DNA of 64,000 bases from V1-33 sp039795165 (GTDB taxonomy: Bacteria; Verrucomicrobiota; Verrucomicrobiia; Verrucomicrobiales; V1-33), in assembly GCA_039795165.1 (NCBI GenBank), contig JBDKER010000012.1:57492-121491 (forward strand). The letters are read 5' to 3'. Shown here piece by piece: positions 52,626-62,181 of this stretch (positions are counted from its first letter, which is position 1; each line of letters begins with the position of its first letter). The position numbers were made by a program, and so were the translations under genes. The notes under the pieces were generated by a model, which saw only the letters and a program-made list of their open reading frames with translations, had not been told where the DNA came from and searched no databases.

Positions 52626-52957
52626 AAAAAAGTGCCTCCTTACCGCGTGTGAACAACCCGGTGAAGAAGTGCGGAACTGTTCCCTGGCACATGCGGGAAC
52701 AGAATCATTCGCCGGATGCTGGCAGCGGAATGCCGGGATTATGCGCCGCTCACCATACCGTGGAACACCTGCTGCGACAATGTGGAACACGGTTCCTGGA
52801 CTTGTTCACCGGACTTATGATGATGAGTTTCTATCTAAGATAAATAAATTCCATACCATCTCCGCCACCATCACAAGGATCCCGGAGCCAGAGAGATTGT
52901 GCTTGCCGCATCCGCATTCCCTGGAATGATGGCTCCGAAAGCAATTCCGTCAGAAAC
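52626..52957. other. Noncoding 332-nt region with clustered GGAACA/TGTTCC half sites
   Basis: I see no convincing gene. It contains the inverted repeat CTGTTCCC-N10-GGGAACAG (52677-52702), two GTGGAACAC boxes (around 52760 and 52782), GGAACACGGTTCC at 52784 and an AT-rich island (about 52815-52860). These could be promoter or regulatory elements for the small membrane protein and pyk downstream. Confidence 0.4.
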
Positions 52958-53188
52958 ATGCCCGACCATTTCGATCAGTGGAAACGCCTGCAGGACCGTC
53001 AGGGGTCCACTGACAAATTTGTCACGAAAGCTCGGCATGTCTCGCGTTACCGCGGCCCCAAGCCAGCCAGTGAACCGCGTCTGGAGGCCCAGCGCGACCG
53101 GATCATCTTTCTCGTGGTGGTCGGAATCCTTGTCACCGTTGGCGTCATTGCAGCCATTGTGATGCTGAAATCGAAGTCGGGTGGCTGA
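52958..53188 (+). CDS. Small single-pass membrane protein
   Basis: The 76-residue protein has a charged, hydrophilic N-terminal part (WKRLQDRQGSTDKF, RYRGPKP) and one C-terminal transmembrane helix (IIFLVVVGILVTVGVIAAIVM) followed by a short Lys-rich end. I know no named family. The clear topology and position upstream of pyk argue for a real gene, but the length makes it uncertain. Confidence 0.55.
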   Translation: MPDHFDQWKRLQDRQGSTDKFVTKARHVSRYRGPKPASEPRLEAQRDRIIFLVVVGILVTVGVIAAIVMLKSKSGG

Positions 53189-53291
53189 CCTTCCGCGGGT
53201 GCCTTTGGCTTCCGCGTGATCCGTTCCACGGAAGCTGCCGTTTCCGCTTTCCTGACTGGCGCGGATTCTGCTTTCTTCCTGAGGCGAGCAG

Positions 53292-54710
53292 ATGAAGGAA
53301 TCGTACCGGCACACGAAGATCATAGCGACGCTGGGTCCGGCCACCGAGTCGAAGCCCATGCTCGCGGAATTGATCCGCGGCGGTGTCGATGTGATCCGGC
53401 TGAACATGGCCCACGCCACACATCAGTGGGTGGCCGATGCCCTTTGGTTCATCCGGGAGGTTTCCGCGGAAGTCGGGCGGCACGTCGCCGTCATGATGGA
53501 CGTGAAGGGGCCGGAAATCCGGACCGGTACTCTGCCCGAGCCGCTGGAACTGCGGGCCGGTGATCTGCTCGAGTTTGTCGTGGAAGACGGCGAACCAACC
53601 GGTGACGCCGCATGGGTGCCGGTGAATTACGCAGGGTTGCCCGATGACGTGGAAGAGGGAGGCACCATCCTCGTGGACAGCGGTCTCCTGCGCATGAAGG
53701 TCATGGCGCGGGGACAAGGCCGGGTCCGCTGCGAAGTCCTTACGCCCGGGCGGCTGGGATCAAAGCGCCATCTCAATCTGCCCGGCGTCCATGTGAGGCT
53801 CCCGGCGCTCACTTCCAAGGACGAGGAAGACCTGCGCGCCGGCATCGCCGCAGGAATCGATTTCGTGGCTCTGTCCTTTGTCAGGCAGGCCAATGACATC
53901 CAGGTGCTGCGGAAGTTTCTCGACTCCCACGGCTCTCCAGCCCGCATCATCGCCAAGATAGAAGACCAGTCCGGCCTCCGGAATTCCGCCGGCATCATCG
54001 CAGCAGCAGACGCCGTCATGGTCGCACGCGGCGACCTCGGAATTGAAATCGAGTACCACCGGCTGCCCCTCGTGCAGATGGACCTCGTGCGGGCCTGCCA
54101 GGCTGCCGGAAAACCCGTGATCATTGCCACCCATCTGCTCGAAAGCATGATCGTTTCCCCCATGCCGACACGCGCGGAAGTTTCCGACGTATCGCACGCA
54201 GTCAGGGAAATGGCGGATGCCGTCATGCTTTCCGGCGAAACAACTACCGGCGCCTACCCTCTCGAAGCCCTCGAAGTGCTGTGCAAAATCATCGCCTCAA
54301 CCGAACCACAGCTGACCCGGGGCATCAATGAAACCATCCAGCTTGGCACCGTGAAGGAACGCCTGCTGCGCGCCGCAGCGCTGCTGGCGCAGGACCTCGG
54401 GGATTCCGGCATCGTCGTCTTCACGAAGACTGGATCACTGCCATGGACCCTCGCAGGACTGCGGGCCCGCGGGGTGCCCATCTACGGCTTCACGGACGTG
54501 CCCCACGTGTTCCGTCAGTTGCTGCTGCCATGGGGAGTGGAACCTTTCCTCATGGAACTCAGCGGAGATCCGGAAGAAACCATCGGAAGAGCACTCCTGA
54601 GGCTGCGGGACCGAGGATGGTGCCAGTCAGGCCAGTGGCTCGCTGTGATCACCAATGTGCTGGCGTCAGGCAGCGTCATCGATACGATCCAGCTCCGCCA
54701 GGTGCCGTGA
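53292..54710 (+). CDS. pyk: Pyruvate kinase
   Basis: This last-step glycolytic enzyme converts PEP and ADP to pyruvate and ATP. The 472-residue protein shows HTKIIATLGPATESKPMLAELIRGGVDVIRLNMAHA, MMDVKGPEIRTGTL, the catalytic Lys in IIAKIEDQSGLRN, MVARGDLGIEIEY, and IATHLLESMI in place of the common TQMLESM. The C-terminal allosteric domain is present (residues 350-470). Motif changes (MAHA for FSHG, IATHLLESM) are mild and the active site looks complete. Confidence 0.93.
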   Translation: MKESYRHTKIIATLGPATESKPMLAELIRGGVDVIRLNMAHATHQWVADALWFIREVSAEVGRHVAVMMDVKGPEIRTGTLPEPLELRAGDLLEFVVEDGEPTGDAAWVPVNYAGLPDDVEEGGTILVDSGLLRMKVMARGQGRVRCEVLTPGRLGSKRHLNLPGVHVRLPALTSKDEEDLRAGIAAGIDFVALSFVRQANDIQVLRKFLDSHGSPARIIAKIEDQSGLRNSAGIIAAADAVMVARGDLGIEIEYHRLPLVQMDLVRACQAAGKPVIIATHLLESMIVSPMPTRAEVSDVSHAVREMADAVMLSGETTTGAYPLEALEVLCKIIASTEPQLTRGINETIQLGTVKERLLRAAALLAQDLGDSGIVVFTKTGSLPWTLAGLRARGVPIYGFTDVPHVFRQLLLPWGVEPFLMELSGDPEETIGRALLRLRDRGWCQSGQWLAVITNVLASGSVIDTIQLRQVP

Positions 54711-54809
54711 AAACGCAGAGTATCGACCAAACCAATGGACGGCGTCGGTTTATTGATGCGCCAGGCCGGAATCCAGGTGAGAACGGGGACGACTCCCCCG
54801 TAACTCTGC

Positions 54810-56969
54810 ATGAAAGCCTTTCTGCGACTGCTTTTCCGACTCCTCTTCCGATTCCGGGTCATCAATGCCGAGGTCCTGTCGGCTCCTGGCCCGCTTCTGC
54901 TCCTCCCGAACCACGTTTCATGGATTGATTGGCTCCTGCTGTGGGCATGGGCACCGCTGGGCTGGCGCGCCGTGGTTTCCAAACGGACCGCACAGACCTC
55001 CGGCCTCCACCGCAGAATCATGCTGCACGACGGCACCTTTCCCGTCGATTTCGACTCGCCGTACGCCATGAAGCATATTGCTGCCTTCCTGCGCGATGGC
55101 GGCAAGCTGCTCCTGTTTCCAGAAGGCCGCCTCTCGCGGACGGGTTCGCTCATGCGCCTGTTCGGAGGCACAGGGTTCCTCCTCACAAAAACCAAGGCAA
55201 AGGTCGTGCTCTGCCATTTCCGCGGCGCCGATCGGCTTCCAGCATCGCCAAACCCCAACAGGAAACGCTGGTTTCCCCGCGTCACGGCCCACCTCAGCAA
55301 GGTCATGGAGGTACCGGCGTTCGCCGGCGAACGTTCCGCCATGCAAAGAGCCGCGGCCAACGCATGGCTCCGTGATCAGATGGTTTCATTCCGGTTTGCC
55401 GTGGAAATGGAACACGGGGCAGGGGACCTCACCGAGGCCATGACCGATGCCGCCGCCCTCCACGGCAAGGCCACCGCCCTCGAGGACATGAACGGATCCA
55501 TGTCGCGCGAACGCCTCATGCTGGGAGCCAGACTATTCGCGGACCAACTGGCCGAAGTCCTCGATCAAGGTAATCCCCGCACCGGCGTGCTGCTGCCGAA
55601 CGTGAATGCTGCTCCAGTGGTCCTGCTCTCTCTGTGGGCCCTCGGCAAGGAAGCCGCCCTCCTCAATTTTTCATCAGGCCCCGCCCAGATGCTCGCCTGC
55701 GCACAGTCAGCGGGTCTGCGCGATCTGGTGACCTCACGGTCCTTCCTGGCCAAGGCTCGTATCGATCTCGGCATGCTCGAAACGGCCGGTGTCCGTCTGG
55801 TCTATCTGGAGGATCTGCGCGACCGGATCTCGGCCGCCGACAAACTGAAAGCCAAAATCTCCACCATGACAGGCGGAGGATTGGGCCCCCGCGCACGCCA
55901 CGCATGGGACGGCCTCTCCCGCGAAGAACGCGGCTCACGCACTGCCGTGATCCTCTTCACAAGTGGCTCCGAAGGCGTTCCGAAAGGCGTCCAGCTCAGC
56001 CACCGGAACATTCTCGCCAACGTCCGCCAGATGCTGGCCGTCACCGACCTCACAGACGCCGACAAACTCTTCAATGCCATGCCGCTCTTCCACAGCTTCG
56101 GCCTCACCGTGGGCTGCGTGCTGCCACTGCTTAGCGGCATGTCCGTGTATCTTTATCCCTCGCCACTGCACTACCGCATCATCCCGTCGGCGGTCTACGA
56201 ATGCGACGCGACCCTCATGATTGCCACCAACACGTTCCTCAATGGCTACGCCCGCAAGGCCCACCCATACGACTTCCGGAGCGTCCGCTGTCTCTTCGTC
56301 GCCGCCGAAAAACTCCAGGAAGACACAGCCCGAATCTGGGCGCAGCGCTTCGGCATCCGCGTCCTCGAAGGATACGGTGCGACCGAATGCAGTCCCTCGG
56401 TGACCCTGAACACCGGACCCGCTCCAAAGTTCAGTTCAGCCGGCCGGCTCCTGCCAGGGATGGAAATGCGCATGGATCCCGTCGAAGGCGTGGCCGAAGG
56501 CGGACGCCTGTTCGTGCGCGGCCCCAACGTCATGAAGGGATACCTCACGGATTCCCCGGAACTGCTCAATGACCCCCAGCGCTGGTACGACACCGGCGAC
56601 GTCGTCAGGGTCGACGACGAAGGCTTCGTCTTCATTCAGGGCCGCATGAAACGCTTCGCCAAGGTGGGCGGCGAAATGATCAGCCTCACCGCCGTGGAAG
56701 ACGCCATGGCCGCGGCCTTCGCAGACTTCGGCCCCCGCTGCGAGGTCGCCATCCTCACCGTCCAGGACCGGGACCGCGGCGAACAACTCTGCGCAGTCAC
56801 CACCGACCCCCGCGTCACCACCGACGCCATGCGCCACGCCATCCGTGACCACGGGCTGCCAAACCTCGCCGTCCCACGCTACATCCGCACCGTGCCGGAA
56901 ATTCCCCGCCTCGGCACCGGCAAAGTCAATTACCGCGAACTGGAACGCCAGATCTCCCTGCCCGATTAA
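54810..56969 (+). CDS. aas: Bifunctional lysophospholipid acyltransferase / acyl-ACP synthetase (Aas-like)
   Basis: The 719-residue fusion is close in size to E. coli Aas. Residues 1-190 are a PlsC-type acyltransferase: the H-x4-D motif in LLLLPNHVSWIDWLLLWA and EGRLSRTGSLMRLFGG. Residues 210-719 are an AMP-forming synthetase: AVILFTSGSEGVPKGVQLSHRN, LEGYGATECSPSV, WYDTGDVVRVDDEGF and GTGKVNYREL near the end. Together they activate free fatty acids on acyl carrier protein and re-acylate lysophospholipids at the inner membrane. No MFS-type transporter domain is fused. The DUF1992 gene follows 5 nt later. Confidence 0.88.
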   Translation: MKAFLRLLFRLLFRFRVINAEVLSAPGPLLLLPNHVSWIDWLLLWAWAPLGWRAVVSKRTAQTSGLHRRIMLHDGTFPVDFDSPYAMKHIAAFLRDGGKLLLFPEGRLSRTGSLMRLFGGTGFLLTKTKAKVVLCHFRGADRLPASPNPNRKRWFPRVTAHLSKVMEVPAFAGERSAMQRAAANAWLRDQMVSFRFAVEMEHGAGDLTEAMTDAAALHGKATALEDMNGSMSRERLMLGARLFADQLAEVLDQGNPRTGVLLPNVNAAPVVLLSLWALGKEAALLNFSSGPAQMLACAQSAGLRDLVTSRSFLAKARIDLGMLETAGVRLVYLEDLRDRISAADKLKAKISTMTGGGLGPRARHAWDGLSREERGSRTAVILFTSGSEGVPKGVQLSHRNILANVRQMLAVTDLTDADKLFNAMPLFHSFGLTVGCVLPLLSGMSVYLYPSPLHYRIIPSAVYECDATLMIATNTFLNGYARKAHPYDFRSVRCLFVAAEKLQEDTARIWAQRFGIRVLEGYGATECSPSVTLNTGPAPKFSSAGRLLPGMEMRMDPVEGVAEGGRLFVRGPNVMKGYLTDSPELLNDPQRWYDTGDVVRVDDEGFVFIQGRMKRFAKVGGEMISLTAVEDAMAAAFADFGPRCEVAILTVQDRDRGEQLCAVTTDPRVTTDAMRHAIRDHGLPNLAVPRYIRTVPEIPRLGTGKVNYRELERQISLPD

Positions 56970-56974
56970 GCAGC

Positions 56975-57301
56975 ATGTCGCCATTCGAACGCATCGCCGA
57001 GGAACGCATCGCCGCCGCCCTGCCAGACTGGGAAGCCGAGGTCGCCCACCTCCACGGCACACCCCTCAACCTCGATGCGTATTTCGCCGAACCAGCCTCC
57101 GCGCGCGCCGGAAATCAGGTCCTCAGAAATGCCGGCATCCTCCCACCGGAAGCAACCCTGCTGAAGGAAATCGCATGGCTCCGAGAGCAACTCGACCGGA
57201 ATCCCGGAACACCACAGGCCGCCCTGCAGGAAACGCTCCGCACCAGAGAAACAGAACTCGCCATGATCCGGGAACGCCGCCGCGGCCGCCACGATTCATA
57301 A
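56975..57301 (+). CDS. DUF1992 (DnaJ-homologue-C-28-like) small protein
   Basis: The 108-residue protein has the DUF1992 pattern: PFERIAEERIAAALPDW, HGTPLNLDAYF, then RAGNQVLRNAGILPPEATLLKEIAWL and a charged helical tail (RTRETELAMIRERRRGR). Members are small helical proteins of unclear, possibly chaperone-associated function. It is 5 nt after aas and probably co-transcribed. Its stop codon coincides with the left edge of dispersed repeat copy 2. Confidence 0.8.
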   Translation: MSPFERIAEERIAAALPDWEAEVAHLHGTPLNLDAYFAEPASARAGNQVLRNAGILPPEATLLKEIAWLREQLDRNPGTPQAALQETLRTRETELAMIRERRRGRHDS

Positions 57302-57471
57302 GAACCTGTCAAAAAACCCAGACCGGCAGCGCTGCGAGAAATCCATCCACAAGGCGAGGCGCAACGAATTCAAAGGTGGGGATCCCCCCCCCAAGCCACG
57401 GCGCAGCGGCTCTTCCAAACACCTCATTACCCGAATCCGCTGCCGGTCACGGTTTTTCAACAGACTCATAA
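57301..57471 (-). repeat. Dispersed MITE-like repeat, copy 2 (inverted relative to copy 1)
   Basis: The reverse complement starts ATGAGTCTGTTGAAAAACC and ends GGTTTTTTGACAGGTTCTT. It shares blocks GGCAGCGGAT, CCGCTGCGCCGTGG, GGATCCCC, CGTTGCGCC and CGCCTCGCCTTG with the copy at 11663-11893 but lacks about 50 bp in the middle. It begins exactly at the stop codon of the DUF1992 gene, as copy 1 sits at the end of the sigma gene. Confidence 0.8.
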
Positions 57472-57552
57472 GCGGACAGCAAGGAAACCAGCTTGCGCGC
57501 CGCCGGAGATGCGGCCCATTCCGCAGCACATGGCGACGCTCTCACCCGCAGC

Positions 57553-58419
57553 ATGAAGACCGTACTCGACACGATCCGGACCGGTACCCCATGGCTCGAA
57601 AAAGCCGGCGTCGAGAACGCCCGGCTCAATATGGAACTCCTTCTCGCCAAAGTCCTCGGCTGCCGACGCATGCAGCTCTACATGGACTTCGACCGACCCC
57701 TCTCGGAAACTGAACTGGCCCCCCTGCGCGACCTCGTGAAGCGCCGCCGGGAAGGCGAACCCCTGCAGCACCTCCTCGGCTCAGTCGAATTCATGGGACG
57801 CGAATTCCACTGCGACCGCCGCGCTCTCATCCCCCGGCCCGAAACGGAAGAACTGGTCGAGAAAATCCTCGCCCGCTACCGCCTCCCAGACGCAACCGCT
57901 CCACTCACCATCCTCGATATGGGCTGCGGCTCGGGGGTCATCGGCCTCTCCCTCGCCGCTGCCTTCCCGCAGGCCCACGTGACCCTCGCAGACATATCGC
58001 CCGACGCCCTCGCCCTCGCCCGCGAAAATGCCGCCCTCCTCGGCCTCCCACAGGAACACATCACTTTCGTGGAATCCAATCTGTGGTCAGCACTCGGATC
58101 CTCGAAATTCGATCTCGTGGCCGCCAATCTCCCCTACATCCATCCCGAGGAAATCTCCCAGCTGTCCACCGAGGTTCGCCACGACCCCCTCCTCGCCCTC
58201 GACGGAGGAACCGCCGGTACCGCCCTCATCCGCCAGTTTCTCCACGACCTGCCCCAGCACCTCAACGACGCCGGCCAAGTCGCCCTCGAAGTCGGTACCG
58301 GTCAAACCACAGAATTCGCCTCCCAACTCACCGCTCTCGGATTCCCACACACAGAAATCAGCCACGACCTCGCCCGGCACGACCGCTTTGTTTTTGCAGG
58401 CGGCCGAGACTCTGCTTGA
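57553..58419 (+). CDS. prmC: Release factor glutamine methyltransferase PrmC (HemK)
   Basis: The enzyme methylates the GGQ glutamine of peptide release factors. The protein has 288 residues from ATG 57553; the frame upstream reaches the repeat and is not used. The N-terminal helical release-factor-binding domain is followed by RRALIPRPETEELVEKIL, SAM motif ILDMGCGSGVIGLSLAAAFP and the active-site motif NLPYIHPEE (NPPY-type, here with Leu). The Asn and both core residues Pro and Tyr are kept. Confidence 0.92.
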   Translation: MKTVLDTIRTGTPWLEKAGVENARLNMELLLAKVLGCRRMQLYMDFDRPLSETELAPLRDLVKRRREGEPLQHLLGSVEFMGREFHCDRRALIPRPETEELVEKILARYRLPDATAPLTILDMGCGSGVIGLSLAAAFPQAHVTLADISPDALALARENAALLGLPQEHITFVESNLWSALGSSKFDLVAANLPYIHPEEISQLSTEVRHDPLLALDGGTAGTALIRQFLHDLPQHLNDAGQVALEVGTGQTTEFASQLTALGFPHTEISHDLARHDRFVFAGGRDSA

Positions 58420-58475
58420 TTGGCAGACGAATCGGGAGCACGCAGGAATCCTGACCGAATTTTAGACCAAAACTC

Positions 58476-59738
58476 ATGCATAAACTGCTCGTTACCGGAG
58501 GGGCCGCCCTGGAAGGGGATGTTTTCGTCAGCGGATCAAAAAACTCCGCGCTTCCCATTCTCGCAGCCACTCTGCTGACACGCGACCAGTGCATCATTCA
58601 CCGCGTGCCGGATCTCAGCGACACCAATTACATGACGCAGATCCTCGCTAGCCTCGGTGCCCACGTGGAACGGGCCAGCGGCACGGTCATGGTGGCCGCA
58701 GAATCCATCAAAAGCGAGGCTCCTTACGACCTCGTCCGTAAAATGCGCGCCTCCATCTGCGTCATGGGACCCCTCCTCGCCCGCACCGGCGAAGCCCGTG
58801 TCTCCCTGCCCGGCGGATGCGTCATCGGCGACCGCCCGGTCGACCTCCACCTCCGCGGACTCGAACAACTCGGAGCCGACGTCCACGTCCAGGGCGGCAA
58901 CATGCACATCAAGGCCGTCGATGGCATGGGCGGCCGCGAAATCAACATGCGCGGCAAACACGGCTCCACGGTCCTCGGCACCGGCAACCTCATGATGGCC
59001 GCCGTCCTCACCAAAGGCACCACCGTCATCGAAGGCGCTGCCATGGAACCAGAAGTCGAAGACCTCGCCGACTTCCTCACCCGCATGGGCGCACGCATCG
59101 AAGGAGCCGGAACCCGCCGCATCGTCATCGATGGCGTGAGCGAACTCCACGGCGCCGAACACACGGTCATCCCCGACCGCATCGAAGCCGGTACCTTCCT
59201 CATCGCCGGCGCCATCGCCGGTAAACGGGTCACCCTCCGCCGCTGCCAACCGGAACACATGACCGATTTCCTCAAAACCCTCACCGACAGCGGCTACCCC
59301 CTCTCCATCGACTCCGACAGCATCACAGTCGCCCGCGCCGACCACCCGCGCGGTGCCGAAATCCGCACGGAACCCTACCCGGGCTTCCCCACCGATATGC
59401 AGGCTCAGTTCTCGGCCCTCTACGCCACCGTCCCAGGCATCAGCGTCATCACCGAAACCATCTTCCCACAGCGCTTCATGCACGTCCCGGAACTCAACCG
59501 CATGGGAGCCCAAATCACCCTCGAAGGACCCACCGCCGTCATCAAAGGCGTCACCCACCTCACCGGTGCCCCAGTCATGGCCAGCGACCTCCGCGCCAGC
59601 GCCGCCCTCGTCCTCGCAGGCCTCGGCGCAGAAGGCGAAACCGAAATCAACCGCCTCTACCACATCGACCGAGGCTACGAACACATCGACGAAAAACTCT
59701 CCCGCCTCGGAGCCAAAGTCCGCCGCGTCAAAGCCTGA
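58476..59738 (+). CDS. murA: UDP-N-acetylglucosamine 1-carboxyvinyltransferase
   Basis: This is the first committed step of peptidoglycan synthesis: enolpyruvyl transfer from PEP to UDP-GlcNAc. The 420-residue protein shows FVSGSKNSALPILAATLLT (Lys22/Asn23 region), RKMRASICVMGPLLAR, the fosfomycin-reactive Cys in SLPGGCVIGDRPVDLHLRGL, RIEAGTFLIAG, PYPGFPTDMQAQF and DLRASAALVLAGL. The presence of this Cys predicts ordinary fosfomycin sensitivity at the enzyme level. It starts 56 nt after prmC and is the last housekeeping gene before accessory DNA. Confidence 0.95.
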   Translation: MHKLLVTGGAALEGDVFVSGSKNSALPILAATLLTRDQCIIHRVPDLSDTNYMTQILASLGAHVERASGTVMVAAESIKSEAPYDLVRKMRASICVMGPLLARTGEARVSLPGGCVIGDRPVDLHLRGLEQLGADVHVQGGNMHIKAVDGMGGREINMRGKHGSTVLGTGNLMMAAVLTKGTTVIEGAAMEPEVEDLADFLTRMGARIEGAGTRRIVIDGVSELHGAEHTVIPDRIEAGTFLIAGAIAGKRVTLRRCQPEHMTDFLKTLTDSGYPLSIDSDSITVARADHPRGAEIRTEPYPGFPTDMQAQFSALYATVPGISVITETIFPQRFMHVPELNRMGAQITLEGPTAVIKGVTHLTGAPVMASDLRASAALVLAGLGAEGETEINRLYHIDRGYEHIDEKLSRLGAKVRRVKA

Positions 59739-59801
59739 TCCCCAGACCACCGTACGCCCGGCAGCAAGCTTGGCCCGTACCTGACGACTGAATTGACCGC
59801 C

Positions 59802-61169
59802 TTACCCGCCGCTGCCGGGAAGCACCACAAACGCACAGAACTCTCTGCTGCCAGTGCGCGGCTCATCCGGCATGGGCACAGCAACCGGACGGCCGTCAAA
59901 ACGGCCACTGACCAGCGGCTTCCCGTAGAAATCCAAGGCACTCACAATCGTGAAGGCCTGACCGGATTTGAGCAACTGGCTGAGATCCACCTCGACCTGA
60001 GGCTTCCGTGCCCAGTTGAAGATCGCAAGGTTTCCACGGCCTGGGACATACCGACTGGGGCGGAGAATGATATCGGCCGGACGCTCCGGACGCGGCGAAC
60101 CGACCGGGATCACCGTATTCCGGGCTTCCGTCACCTGTTTGAACCGATTGATGGCTAACCCCGCATCCACAACCCAGTTGCCAGTGACCACAGCATCTTC
60201 GTTGTGCGGTGCCGTGTAACCGATTTCCAGCGGCACCTCGTAAAGAACGTTATCGACGGCAGCAATCCGCCGACTGGGTTGACCACCACCAATGAGCACA
60301 CGCTGACGATCGCCTTCCTTCACCGGTGCAAACGCCATGTTGCCCTCAATCCGAAAACCACTCACCGAGGCACGGCTGCTCCCATATGCCTGAATCGTCG
60401 TGGAGTAATTCCCAAAAATAATATTGTCCGTAAGCGCCTTCGTACCCGTCTCATTCTGCGTGTAAATGCCCGGTCCATGATACCGGTCCGGTCCGACCGA
60501 GCCGATTCCATAAACAAGACAGCCATGTATCTCGGCGTCCTCGGCCGGCCGCCAGAACCCAATGCCGTTATTCATGTCGTGAACGACGAGGTGGATGAAC
60601 TTGGAATCAGCCCCGCCAACGATATTCAATCCGCCCTGCGGGAGGTCGTCCGCACCATCTGCCTTCAGCCCGCCAGCCGTCACGCGCCGATTCCATCCCG
60701 CAGTCTCCGAAACCGTAATCTCCAGCTCCCACACCCAAAGATGCCGCGCGCCTGGCTTCACTTCCACCTTCCCATCCAACGTAACCCGCTGCCCCGGAAC
60801 AGGACGGATGTGAACCGGCTGGCCAGGCGCTCCCGCCAGCTCAATGGCAAACCCAGGACTCTCCCACCGCCGATCCGCGTGCCGGTAAGTACCCCCTTTC
60901 AAGTACACCGTGGAACCCGGCGGAATCGCATGCCCGCCACCAAGGGCTGACTCGATGTCCCAAGGAGAATCCACCGTTCCATCATGGCTCGCTTTCCCGT
61001 CCACCGCCACATAGAAGCTCTTCCGGGCTTTCCCGGAATCAGGATCCACGGACGCCCCGAACACGCCCGCCCGCAACACCATCAGCCCCAGCAGGCCTCC
61101 GGCAAGAACCCGAAGACCGGAAGCACCGCAGACCGCGAATCCCATGACTTGCATCGACAAAAATTTCAT
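59802..61169 (-). CDS. Secreted right-handed parallel beta-helix protein
   Basis: The protein has 455 residues from ATG 61169 (MKFLSMQVMGF...LLGLMVLRAGVFGAS, a signal peptide). The body opens FYVAVDGKASHDGTVDSPWDIESAL, the usual start of DUF1565/pectate-lyase-like beta-helices, then AIPPGSTVYLKGGTYRH, helical rungs (IHLVVHDMNNGIGF, IHGCLVYGIGS, NIIFGNYSTTIQAYG) and a C-terminal beta-sandwich-like end. Family members are polysaccharide lyases, epimerases or surface binders; I see no decisive catalytic residue. It is transcribed away from the IS element. Confidence 0.75.
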   Translation of the reverse strand: MKFLSMQVMGFAVCGASGLRVLAGGLLGLMVLRAGVFGASVDPDSGKARKSFYVAVDGKASHDGTVDSPWDIESALGGGHAIPPGSTVYLKGGTYRHADRRWESPGFAIELAGAPGQPVHIRPVPGQRVTLDGKVEVKPGARHLWVWELEITVSETAGWNRRVTAGGLKADGADDLPQGGLNIVGGADSKFIHLVVHDMNNGIGFWRPAEDAEIHGCLVYGIGSVGPDRYHGPGIYTQNETGTKALTDNIIFGNYSTTIQAYGSSRASVSGFRIEGNMAFAPVKEGDRQRVLIGGGQPSRRIAAVDNVLYEVPLEIGYTAPHNEDAVVTGNWVVDAGLAINRFKQVTEARNTVIPVGSPRPERPADIILRPSRYVPGRGNLAIFNWARKPQVEVDLSQLLKSGQAFTIVSALDFYGKPLVSGRFDGRPVAVPMPDEPRTGSREFCAFVVLPGSGG

Positions 61170-61336
61170 GACTTTCCATCCCTTACGATTGGCGTCCCCA
61201 TTGTGTTGCCGCTGGACCACGTCCCCCGCGAATATCTCAGCACAGACGACGGAGCGCAAGAACTCGCTGACACCGCAATGACTCAAAACAAATGACACCG
61301 GGATGCCCCGTCCGCCCGGAGCTGCGGCAGGAAGTT

Positions 61337-62172
61337 TGTAAGCTTCCCCTCGCATGGGACAATTTGAAATGAGAGTTTCCGGGTCGGAATCACCGAACCG
61401 AACCAATGAAAAAGAGCCGATCCCCGACGACCGGGACGCCGAGGTCATCGGGCGACTCAACGAGGTTGTCGGCCGGCACGGCCGCTGGGGGTTCTGGAAG
61501 TGCTTCCACTGGCTGCGCCAGCGGGACTGCGGCTGGAACCACAAGCGCGTCCTGCGTGTCTATCGTGCCATGAAGCTCAATCTGCCACGCCGGGCCAAAC
61601 GGCGGCTGCCGGAACGGATCCGCCGAACCGCACCGGATGTGGGCCATGGACTTCATGCACGATACGCTGTTCTGCGGGAAGCGCTTCCGCACCCTCAACA
61701 TCATCGACGAAGGCGCGCGCGAGGCTCTGGCCATCGAAGTCGACAGTTCGCTGTCCGCGGAGCGAGTCGTCCGGGTGCTCGACCAGATCAGGGAGAGCCG
61801 GCCACTGCCGGATCAGATCCGCATCGACAACGGACCGGAACTCTACTCCGCGAAAGTAGTCGCCTGGGCCGAGGCCCACAGCGTGCGGCTCCATTACATC
61901 CAACCCGGCAAGCCCACGCAGAACGCCTATATTGAACGCTTCAACCGAACCTTCCGGCGCGAGGTCCTCGATGCGCACGTGTTCACCTCCCTCAGCGAAG
62001 TCCGCGAAATCGTCCACGAATGGATGACAACCTACAACGAAGAGCGCCCCCATGAAGCCCTCGGCAACGTGCCTCCGAGCATCTTCAGCCAGCAGAAGGC
62101 ACGAACCAAAACCGAACCAATGCCCGCCGCGGACTCTACTTATGAACTGTTCCGTTGACGGGGAAGCTTACA
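61337..62172 (+). mobile_element. Internally deleted IS3-family insertion sequence
   Basis: The ends are inverted repeats TGTAAGCTTCCCC (61337) and GGGGAAGCTTACA (62160-62172). The 836-bp length compares with about 1.2 kb for intact IS3-type elements. The left part keeps only the first codons of an orfA-like gene (MKKSR at 61406), fused to orfB-like sequence. No clear target-site duplication is seen (GTT left, TTG right). Confidence 0.75.
61406..62158 (+). pseudogene. IS3-family transposase remnant (orfA start joined to shifted orfB)
   Basis: The reading starts MKKSR as in IS3-type orfA. It then jumps, probably through deletion, into orfB (DDRDAEVIGRLNEVVGRHGRWGFWK, WNHKRVLRVYRAMKLNLPRRAKRR). 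Near 61630 the frame shifts and about ten residues are missing before WAMDFMHDTLFCG. The remaining catalytic core has D in MDFMHD, D in RIDNGPELYS and E in AYIERFNRTF, and runs to the stop at 62158. The protein cannot be made in one piece. Confidence 0.82.
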
Positions 62173-62181
62173 TTGCAGCGA

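Noticed and set aside
52677..52796. Additional parS sites
   Set aside because: Only half sites (GTGGAACA) or wide-spaced repeats are present, not the 16-bp palindrome.
52815..52860. dif-like recombination site near the skew change
   Set aside because: The AT-rich island matches only one arm weakly; no second Xer arm is seen.
58536..59750. 404-codon minus-strand frame
   Set aside because: Antisense of murA; no domain, composition of a shadow.
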